DNA from: Desulfofarcimen acetoxidans DSM 771
GTDB lineage: Bacteria > Bacillota > Desulfotomaculia > Desulfotomaculales > Desulfofarciminaceae
Assembly (NCBI RefSeq): GCF_000024205.1
Contig: NC_013216.1
Coordinates: 3,286,001-3,350,000 of the forward strand
DNA: 64,000 bases
Direction: 5' to 3'
Both the position numbers and the translations under genes were made by a program. The notes below the pieces were generated by a model. That model was given only the letters and a program-made list of their open reading frames with translations. It was not told the DNA's origin and did not search any database. This document shows, piece by piece, positions 57,594 through 64,000 of the stretch. Every line of letters begins with the position of its first letter. Position 1 is the stretch's first letter.

Positions 57594-58667
57594 CTATTTT
57601 GATTTTGACTTAGCCTTAATTAATTTGATAAGTTCATTTAGTGCATCAGTAACACAAGCTTTTTTCATATTTTCAGTATACTTGGCCCTATTTTCATATA
57701 CATCATAAATCGTATTAATAAAATCACTTTTACATAAATCCTTATCTTGAATTACATAACAAAAACCTCTTTTTTTAAACGACTCTGCATTAAGTATTTG
57801 ATCACCTCGACTTGATTTTTGGGGAAGGGGTACCAAAATCATAGGCTTTTGCAGAAATAAAAATTCAAATATAGAATTTGCACCAGCCCTTGAAACAACT
57901 ATATTACTTATTGCCATTACATCAGGTAGTTCCTTTTCTATATATTCAAATTGTTTATATCCCTTAACTCTTATAGATGTATCCTTTTGACCTTTTCCAC
58001 AAATATGTACAATCTGAAATTTCTTTAAAAGCTTACCTAAGTTATTTCTAATAGATAGGTTAATACTTTGGGAACCTAGACTGCCTCCCATTACAAGTAA
58101 AACGGGCTTCCCTGAAACAAAGCCACAGTATTTAAGCCCCTGTATTGCATTTCCATTTTTTAAATTCTGACGAATTATCGAGCCAATATATTGACTTTTT
58201 CCAGAATGAATATACTTTTCTGTTTCCGGAAATGTAGTACATATAATAGTAACAAAGGGTAAAGCTAATTTATTTGCTAGTCCAGGAGTTACATCCGATT
58301 CATGTAATACAACAGGAACTCTATTTAACCACCCACCCAAAACTACCGGAAATGACACAAACCCACCCTTAGAAAATATAACGTTAGGTTTACTCTTTCT
58401 AATTATTAAATAAGATTGAAAAACACCAGTAAAAACTTTGACAATATCCGTTATATTATTCCAATCAAAATACCTTCTCAGTTTCCCTGTTGAGATTGAG
58501 AAATACTTAACTTCGTTAATATTAGAAATTAACTGTTTTTCAATCCCATTTTTAGACCCAATATATTCCACAGTCCATCCATCTTCTATAAAATCTGGAA
58601 TAAGTGCTAAATTAACTGATACGTGTCCAGTCGATCCACCACCTGTAAAAATTATCTTGTTTCTCAA
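57594..58667 (-). CDS. murG: MurG-like UDP-GlcNAc glycosyltransferase
   Basis: Full-length (357 residues) GT28 enzyme with the MurG motifs TGGGSTGH at the N-terminus, HESDVTPGLANK, MGGSLGSQSIN and SRAGANSIFEF. MurG adds GlcNAc to lipid I to make lipid II at the inner face of the membrane. It starts with TTG after AGGAGG. It stands alone among remnants instead of in a dcw cluster, so it is probably a second copy. The divergent flank and low GC suggest acquisition. Confidence 0.88.
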   Translation of the reverse strand: MRNKIIFTGGGSTGHVSVNLALIPDFIEDGWTVEYIGSKNGIEKQLISNINEVKYFSISTGKLRRYFDWNNITDIVKVFTGVFQSYLIIRKSKPNVIFSKGGFVSFPVVLGGWLNRVPVVLHESDVTPGLANKLALPFVTIICTTFPETEKYIHSGKSQYIGSIIRQNLKNGNAIQGLKYCGFVSGKPVLLVMGGSLGSQSINLSIRNNLGKLLKKFQIVHICGKGQKDTSIRVKGYKQFEYIEKELPDVMAISNIVVSRAGANSIFEFLFLQKPMILVPLPQKSSRGDQILNAESFKKRGFCYVIQDKDLCKSDFINTIYDVYENRAKYTENMKKACVTDALNELIKLIKAKSKSK

Positions 58668-58824
58668 GATTTTATTGACCTCCTGAGTACACTACAAAAT
58701 TTCTAACAATTTCTTATTACACTCTTTCGATGGGAGTGATACAAATAATAAATTTAAAAAAATCTATTTTTGCTCATTAGTTTAATTATTATTATCTCAT
58801 ATTTTTTTTATTCCCTACATATAT

Positions 58825-59250
58825 TTAATTATGGTTAATCAACATTTTAAGAAAAATACAGTAAATCTTGCAGACCGCTAAATACAAGGCTTTTTCCTTT
58901 ACAGAGTAGAGCAGTGGGATAAACCACCGGCCGGAGTTCCCAACTCGATAGTAATTCACCCAGCCACGTAGAACAGGGTTAATAAGTTCAATAACTCTGC
59001 TCACTGGTTGCGATTGAAAGCGACGAAAGGTTTCTTTTAGTTCGGTCAATATTTTGATGCGTGCTTTCATTTTTGGTGTAAATAGTACTCCCCATTTACC
59101 TTTGCGAGTTCGGCTCCTTCGAAAGTCAAAGCCTAAGAAGCCAAAACTTTCCTCGTTGTCTAGGCTTACTATCTTGGTTTTCTCTTAATTAAGCTGTACG
59201 TCAAGTTTTGTTAACTCTTCAAGTAAGCACTGATAGACGTCCCTTTCCAA
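58825..59250 (-). pseudogene. Group II intron reverse transcriptase/maturase remnant
   Basis: One frame reads LLEELTKLDVQLN, a TAA, EKTKIVSLDNEESFGFLGFD, then a basic stretch and the maturase motif LINPVLRGWVNYYRVG. The TAA replaces a Glu codon expected at that position. The upstream RT domains are missing. It is the C-terminal third of an LtrA-like protein and not functional. Confidence 0.82.
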
Positions 59251-59333
59251 CTGATTCCACTTAGGGTAACTATTTTGAGGGTTCTACCTTTTTTAAGAAA
59301 CTTTTTCAGTGGCCTCGTCTGGTAGCGGCTTGT

Positions 59334-59486
59334 TTATCGCATCATAGCTGTGTAAATGCGATATAGCTGATTAGTGGCATTATTTAAAGCTCGCTGTTTC
59401 CATTCTTGGTCTGCATCCACCCATTCAGCATTATGTAGTACAAAGCTGATAAAATAAGTATCAGCATCTGTTATCGTTATGATCAT
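59334..59486 (-). pseudogene. Truncated phage head-tail connector (DnaT-like) gene
   Basis: A 50-codon frame, MIITITDADTYFISFVLHNA, continues EWVDADQEWKQRALNNATNQ and LYRIYTAMMR before TAA. This resembles the start of phage DnaT-like head-completion proteins, which are normally 150 or more residues. It follows another phage-type gene by 14 bp. Confidence 0.5.
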
Positions 59487-59500
59487 TATTTAGCCACCCC

Positions 59501-59674
59501 TTACTTGGCCTTTTTCTTATCATCCTCTATAATCTCAATGGTATAACCGTAGTTAACCACCAATAGGTTCTTGATAAATTCATCTTCGACTACAGCCTGT
59601 CCATTTTTAAACAGCACACCTTCTGTCACACCATTGTATAACTTACTCTTTGTTTTAATCAGAAATCTTGCCAT
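59501..59674 (-). CDS. Small phage-type protein
   Basis: 57 residues from the ATG at 59674 (MARFLIKTKSKLYNGVTEGV, then EIIEDDKKKAK). Short proteins like this lie between the major capsid and head-tail connector genes in many Firmicute prophages. The frame opens at 59734 but without a ribosome binding site there. Confidence 0.5.
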   Translation of the reverse strand: MARFLIKTKSKLYNGVTEGVLFKNGQAVVEDEFIKNLLVVNYGYTIEIIEDDKKKAK

Positions 59675-59758
59675 ATAAATCTCTTTGTCATGAGAATAGT
59701 TAACATATTTTATGGTTATTAATACATATACCATAAATTGAATATGAGGTAGGATATT

Positions 59759-60241
59759 ATGAAGATATTAGAGAATATATTTCCGGAAAAGTATGAATCC
59801 GATATACACGCTGGTGAGGCTTATATTATTTGGACGCAAATTCAAGCATGGTATGATGTCTTAGAACTTATTAATATTATGATAAATTATATCAATGATA
59901 CAGATTTGAAACTATTTTTTGAGCATGGTGTAGTTAAATTAATTAAGAATAATATTAATAAACTAGAGGAATTAATGAAGCATTTTCATATAGAATTTCC
60001 ATCACGTCCAGTTAAAGATGTTAATACTTTTAGAGATGAAATTATCTTCCGAATTATATTTGACATCAGTCAATCATCTTTGCTATTTCACTCAAAAGCA
60101 ATAAACATTTGTTCAAATGATTCTTTACGTAATTTATTTATGAATTTTCTTAATGAAGAGATGCACGCTTATGACAACTTGATTAAATACGGCAAAGTAA
60201 AAAAATGGGTACACAACCCTCCCATATATAACAAGAACTAG
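59759..60241 (+). CDS. Helical protein, DUF3231-like
   Basis: A 160-residue all-helical protein with a pattern like DUF3231 or coat-protein-F-like ferritin folds: HAGEAYIIWTQIQAWYDVLE, DTDLKLFFEHGV, then FPSRPVKDVNTFRDEIIFRI. It is read from the opposite strand to the phage remnants and interrupts them. GAGGTAGG lies upstream of the ATG. A spore-related role is possible from family context but unproven. Confidence 0.5.
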   Translation: MKILENIFPEKYESDIHAGEAYIIWTQIQAWYDVLELINIMINYINDTDLKLFFEHGVVKLIKNNINKLEELMKHFHIEFPSRPVKDVNTFRDEIIFRIIFDISQSSLLFHSKAINICSNDSLRNLFMNFLNEEMHAYDNLIKYGKVKKWVHNPPIYNKN

Positions 60242-60269
60242 ATTAATAGTATAATTAACCCTCTCATTA

Positions 60270-60476
60270 ATATTTTTTCAAGCTTGACTTCCAGGTCTTT
60301 AAATTTCTGGTTCACCTCGTCAAAACGGCTCTTAGGAATCATGTGTTCAGTGGGGTTTTTATCTGGCCATCCTTGTTGTTATCCGTGTTTTTCGTCTCGT
60401 CGGACGATTTTTAGTCTTGTCCACCCACTACTTCTTCGGCAAATTCAAACTCAAAACTCTTGATAACTGATAGCAT
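60270..60476 (-). pseudogene. Phage scaffold-protein (GP20-like) 5' remnant
   Basis: AAAGGAGG precedes an ATG at 60476 that reads MLSVIKSFEFEFAEEVVGGQ and stops at 60411. A second frame from 60342 reads MIPKSRFDEVNQKFKDLEVK, typical of phage minor structural GP20 scaffolds, and then degenerates. This is a decayed gene start. Confidence 0.5.
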
Positions 60477-60549
60477 ACGATATTTCCTCCTTTTACCTTC
60501 AATTAGTGTCGTGGTCACGTCCGCGTTGGAATAAGAACCTTTTGCATAT

Positions 60550-60596
60550 TTAGTAAAAAATAAAATAAGGAAAGGTTTTCAGCTAACCCTTTCCTT
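60550..60596 (-). terminator. Intrinsic terminator of corA
   Basis: AAGGAAAGG...CCTTTCCTT on the minus strand, extended by AACC/GGTT, followed by ATTTTATTTTTTAC, 63 bp after the stop. Confidence 0.8.
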
Positions 60597-60658
60597 CTAG
60601 TTGGTTCGATTAATTTAATACGTTAATTCAACTACCTGAATTAAATTATTGATATGGT

Positions 60659-61594
60659 TTAAAAATATTTTTTACGAGTAAAAAAATAAGCTAATGTACC
60701 CGATAACATGATTGATAAAACTATAGGAAATAGAAAAGCATGTTTATAATTCTGAAAGGGCAAACCAACATTCATACCATAAAAGCTTGCAACCATTGTA
60801 GGCATAGATAAAATTATTGTAATTGAGGTTAAAAATTTCATAACCACATTAAGGTTGTTAGAAATAATAGAAGCAAAGGCATCCATCATACCACTAAGTA
60901 TACTACTATAAATATGAGTCATTTCTATTGCCTGCTTGTTTTCTATGATTACATCCTCTATAAGTTCTTTATCTTCCTCATATAACTTCAAGTAATTACC
61001 TCTAACAATTTTCTCCATTACAACTTCATTTGCTTTAAGTGAAGTTGTAAAGTACACTAAGCTTTTCTCTATACCTAACAAGGAATATAATTCTTCATTT
61101 TTCATTGATTTATGTAGTTTCTTCTCAATCTCATTTGTCTTTTTGTTAAGTTGTTTTAAGTAACGCAAGTAATATATGGAGATTAAATACAATATTTGCA
61201 ATGAAAACCGTGTTCTCATATGCGTATACAAACCTTTAACTTTCTTTTGAATAAGATCATTTATTATAACGTTTTGTTTTAAGCAAACCGTTATTAAGTA
61301 ATCATCCGAGGCAATAATCCCCAAAGGAATTGTGTGATAAATAATAGATTCTAATTCTTGGGAAATAATAGGTATATCTATTATTATTAATACATGGTTT
61401 TCTTCCTTTTCAATCCTTGGCTTTTCTTCAGCATCTAAAGCATCAGTAATATATTCAATATCAACATTAAACTCTTTTACTACCCGTTCAATTTCCTGAT
61501 GAGTAGGTTCTATGAGATTTACCCAACAACCTTTTTTAAATGCACTTATTTCTTGTAGCGTTCCCTTATTGTCACTACAATAAATATTTATCAT
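60659..61594 (-). CDS. CorA-family magnesium/divalent cation channel
   Basis: The 311-residue protein has a large acidic cytoplasmic N-domain, a long helical stalk, and two C-terminal transmembrane helices with the selectivity motif YGMNVGLPF between them. It ends in a basic tail (FTRKKYF). CorA moves Mg2+, and some members move Co2+ or Ni2+. The ATG at 61594 follows GGGGTGG; the frame extends seven codons upstream. Confidence 0.9.
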   Translation of the reverse strand: MINIYCSDNKGTLQEISAFKKGCWVNLIEPTHQEIERVVKEFNVDIEYITDALDAEEKPRIEKEENHVLIIIDIPIISQELESIIYHTIPLGIIASDDYLITVCLKQNVIINDLIQKKVKGLYTHMRTRFSLQILYLISIYYLRYLKQLNKKTNEIEKKLHKSMKNEELYSLLGIEKSLVYFTTSLKANEVVMEKIVRGNYLKLYEEDKELIEDVIIENKQAIEMTHIYSSILSGMMDAFASIISNNLNVVMKFLTSITIILSMPTMVASFYGMNVGLPFQNYKHAFLFPIVLSIMLSGTLAYFFTRKKYF

Positions 61595-61702
61595 AAAGTC
61601 CACCCCAACAAACAATTACGTTTTATTAACATCAATTATTATACCATAATTTATCCCGATTACCCTGGATTTTTTGAGTACTCACTTTAGAAAAGCTATT
61701 TC

Positions 61703-61947
61703 TTATTTGCCCGTTATAATAGCTGGACTTATGCTTATTCACCCATATAAGCTGACTATTAGCGTAAGATACAAGTTATTTTATGCGATATTTTCGATTC
61801 CTGGCTGATATATTTTAAAACTCGTTTTAACTGGTCGGTCTCACACAAGCTCAAGCACTAAGTCAACCTCAATTTATTTGTCCGATATAATAGGCTGGAC
61901 TTATGCTTTATACCCTTATAGGCGGCTGTTAGCATAGGATACAAGTC
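61703..61947. repeat. Two diverged direct repeats with conserved hairpin
   Basis: A ~75-bp unit at 61703-61777 recurs at 61871-61947: TATAATAGCTGGACTTATGC and TATAATAGGCTGGACTTATG, with AGCGTAAGATACAAG and AGCATAGGATACAAG at the other end. CTTATGCT pairs with AGCGTAAG or AGCATAGG in either copy. No coding content. Confidence 0.6.
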
Positions 61948-61974
61948 TTTATACGAAAAAAATATTAGCATACC

Positions 61975-62082
61975 TCACACGTTTAAGGTAACGAAAATAG
62001 GTTGTAGTCCAGTTCCTTCCGACACTTGAGTGCCGTCTGTGCCGCCAGCGGTTGGGGTTGTGTAAACGTGAATGCAAGCCAT
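61975..62082 (-). CDS. Short phage-type ORF
   Basis: 35 codons: MACIHVYTTPTAGGTDGTQV, then SEGTGLQPIFVTLNV, with AGGGAGG ten bases before the ATG. The opening resembles small tail-associated proteins of Firmicute prophages, which are longer. It is probably a truncated remnant. Confidence 0.45.
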   Translation of the reverse strand: MACIHVYTTPTAGGTDGTQVSEGTGLQPIFVTLNV

Positions 62083-62180
62083 AATTAATAAATCCTCCCT
62101 AAAATTATAATAAGGACAGATAAACTGTCCCTACTCTAAAGGTTAGGTGTTCAGTGTATTTATAAGTTATTTTGAAACGT

Positions 62181-62207
62181 AAAAAACCGAGGGTTAATCG
62201 CCCCCGG
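62181..62207 (-). terminator. Intrinsic terminator
   Basis: CCGGGGG-CGATTAA-CCCTCGG followed by TTTTTT on the minus strand. Confidence 0.88.
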
Positions 62208-62555
62208 CTTGGCTTTTTCTTTATGTATTCGTAGCTTCACAAGTTCCTGTAGATAAGCCGCATGACTCGGCTCAACAAGTATCTTCGGGTGTTTCGGTTA
62301 TAAAGCCATCGAATCTAGTCTTAGTTAAAATTGTTATCGGAGCCAATACTGTAAATACAAGGCATCACCCTTTCTATCCTCCCCGGATAAATATCGTCCA
62401 TAGGTAGGCTCCAGAAGTTCAGTTTCCATCCCTCCTGCAAATCTAGCCACAAGGCTCTGGTTTTACTCTGGCAAGTCTGTCTCCTGCTGAACACCCCAGC
62501 CTCTTCGCTGGACATACAACCATCCCCTGACATTCGGGGATATGTTGAGGAAGTT
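62208..62555 (-). other. Non-coding stretch between surface-protein gene and terminator
   Basis: About 350 bp. A frame at 62321-62533 (70 codons) lacks a ribosome binding site and looks non-coding. GAGCCGAGTCATGCGGC and the GC-richer composition could reflect structured RNA, possibly a group II intron piece, but no secondary structure was established. Confidence 0.25.
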
Positions 62556-63551
62556 TTAATTAATGTTCATGAGAATGTTTTCAATAAATATATCTCCAGT
62601 CTTGTAATCAAAACAGTAACAATATTTTTTACCGTCTTGCTCTGCTATCACAAACCAATCTATATGATTTATGCTATAAGGAGCAATGTAAATTTTTTGA
62701 ACATTTTCATGATTAATGCCTTTTTCCGCTAGTTTAGAATATACCATTTCTTTAGAGACTCCATCATCTGTGAGAACATAGCCAGTAAGAGATATTCTTC
62801 CACCATACGGACTCTTTGTCAACCATACGGCTTTTTCCCGGCCCGAATCATCATTTCCAACAACCATCGTGTCAGTGGGTCCATATTCAACAAAACGAGT
62901 AGGTGTAAATTGCACATCTTTTATAGTCTTTAAAAGGTTCTGCTTTAAAACATATGTTTTTGCTTCCTCTGGAGGGCATATTCCTTGTTCCCCAGCCACT
63001 TCATGATAAAATTTATAGTAGTTGTTGTTATCCGTATTCCCTGATTGATTTTGCTCATTATCTGTCTCTACAGGTTGATCTAATTTCATAAAATCCCCTT
63101 CAGAAATATAAACGGTCCGGCTCTTTTCATCCCAAGAAACTTGTGTGCCCAGGCCTTCTGCGAGAAAACGTAAGGATACCATCGTTCGACCATTGACAAG
63201 GATAGGTGGTTGTTCCAGAGTAAATATTATGTCGGGTTCTTTGAAACCCACATCTGAATCAATATTTAAACCAATTACTATATTTCCTTTTTGCACTGTC
63301 ACCATTTGAATTCCCTGATCCCATTTAACGATAGCGCCAAGCGATTCGGTTATTTTACGCAAAGGAACTAAAATTCTGTCTTTAACTAAAAGTGGTTCTT
63401 GATCGAAGGTCAATTGCTTACCATTTATAAGAACTCTAACATCCGTAGGGCTACAATTCAGGTTATCTGTAGAGTCCGTATAGGCTGAAACCATCGTTGA
63501 GGATAATACAATAATTGATAACAAAGAAACAGTAATCAAGAACCTTTTCAC
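62556..63551 (-). CDS. Secreted copper-amine-oxidase-N-domain protein
   Basis: The 331-residue protein has a signal peptide (residues 1-23; ITVSLLSIIVLSSTMVSA, cleaved after SAYT or nearby) and two copies of the copper amine oxidase N-terminal stalk motif: VLINGKQLTFDQEPLLVKDR with LVPLRKITESLGAIVKW, then PPILVNGRTMVSLRFLAEGL. An unrecognised domain fills residues about 180-331. These stalk domains are common in secreted proteins of Clostridia and have no catalytic role. Confidence 0.85.
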   Translation of the reverse strand: MKRFLITVSLLSIIVLSSTMVSAYTDSTDNLNCSPTDVRVLINGKQLTFDQEPLLVKDRILVPLRKITESLGAIVKWDQGIQMVTVQKGNIVIGLNIDSDVGFKEPDIIFTLEQPPILVNGRTMVSLRFLAEGLGTQVSWDEKSRTVYISEGDFMKLDQPVETDNEQNQSGNTDNNNYYKFYHEVAGEQGICPPEEAKTYVLKQNLLKTIKDVQFTPTRFVEYGPTDTMVVGNDDSGREKAVWLTKSPYGGRISLTGYVLTDDGVSKEMVYSKLAEKGINHENVQKIYIAPYSINHIDWFVIAEQDGKKYCYCFDYKTGDIFIENILMNIN

Positions 63552-63621
63552 GTCATAACTTCCTTTCTTTTTTGTTATGTAAAGCTGAGTGGTTATTCAT
63601 TTCGTGATATCCTTATCCTAT

Positions 63622-63675
63622 ATTTGAAAAACTCCTTAGAGATTTGAGAAAGAATATCTAAGGAGTTTTTTCTTA
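63622..63675. terminator. Bidirectional intrinsic terminator
   Basis: AACTCCTTAGA and TCTAAGGAGTT form an 11-bp stem. T runs follow on the plus strand (TTTTTTCTT) and on the minus strand (TTTTTCAAAT). Confidence 0.75.
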
Positions 63676-64000
63676 CAGGTACAGGATTTTTTACTATTTT
63701 CTTTGTTTTCAAGCTGTACTTGTTACCTGACAAACCTATGGTTTTGTTAGTACATCAATAATGGTATTTGGTAAATTAAAATTAGAAACCAAATATCTAA
63801 AAAATCCAACTATTGAAAAACTATTGTCTTGACAAAGAGGTCCACCGTGGAGCTTGTCCTAATTGGGAGGACTATATATAGTAACTAAATTACCAAGTTA
63901 ATAGCCCACCCAATTAAGAATCACCGCAGACCTAAGACATATCCAAATAAATCTATTATTTTACATATTTTAGATGGGTTACCTTGGCGAAAATTGTGCA
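63676..64000. other. Gap to window end without recognised feature
   Basis: AT-rich sequence with no credible ORF or RNA. A gene may begin beyond the window. Confidence 0.3.

Noticed and set aside
62321-62533. 70-codon minus-strand ORF
   Set aside because: No ribosome binding site, odd composition and no recognised family; more likely non-coding.

Overview
The window looks like a chromosomal segment of an endospore-forming anaerobic Firmicute, most like the Peptococcaceae (Desulfotomaculum/Pelotomaculum type). Reasons: moderate GC, SpoVS, a SpoIIIE/FtsK translocase, RNase Y-YmdB, TepA-YlzJ, a cobalamin operon and exosporium-type collagen-like proteins. This placement is inferred from gene content and order only. 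No rRNA, tRNA or CRISPR array was seen.

Region 1 (1-28.8 kb) lies almost entirely on the minus strand and is a conserved housekeeping block. Read in the direction of transcription it runs: a short ORF, tepA (with an apparent frameshift at a T7 tract), ylzJ, uppP, ftsK/spoIIIE, mnmH/selU, rodZ-like, yajQ, rimO, pgsA, a membrane-anchored unknown overlapping a short FtsH-like protease, cinA, a DEAD-box helicase, recA (with a LexA-type site), recX, rny, an unknown, ymdB, spoVS (with a sigma-H-type promoter), an M19 dipeptidase, a PHP phosphoesterase, a coiled-coil protein, and a late cobalamin operon cobU-cbiP-cbiB-cbiA-cobS-cobD. The last gene runs off the window. Several intrinsic terminators and a small family of palindromic intergenic repeats sit between genes.

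Region 2 (28.9-48.2 kb) is the most unusual part. Two divergent ArsB/NhaD-family transporters are followed by a 9,050-bp cassette that has been tandemly duplicated. Each cassette has a terminator, a giant collagen-like gene (N-terminal DNRLRE-type domain, roughly 105 or 84 fifteen-residue GPTGPTG-type units, spore-surface-type C-terminal domain) and glycosyltransferase genes. The two units have decayed in complementary ways. Unit 1 has a one-base deletion in a poly-A tract of the collagen gene, keeps GT1 and GT2, and has only the first ~108 bp of GT3. Unit 2 has an open collagen gene with a different C-terminal domain, an orphaned copy of the original C-terminal domain, a deletion removing GT1 and most of GT2, and an intact GT3. 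A plausible reading is a spore-surface, Thr-glycosylated collagen-like filament system that is diversifying by repeat expansion, slippage and C-terminal exchange.

Region 3 (48.2-64 kb) is mixed accessory DNA: a GreA/Rnk-like protein, a B12-binding radical SAM enzyme, a DUF2975/XRE pair, a MoaE-like protein, acyltransferases, an HD protein, a candidate structured RNA, a LUD-domain protein, an MFS exporter, a second MurG-type transferase, a CorA channel and a copper-amine-oxidase-N-type surface protein. Between them lie remnants of an IS605-type tnpB, a group II intron reverse transcriptase and a prophage head module.
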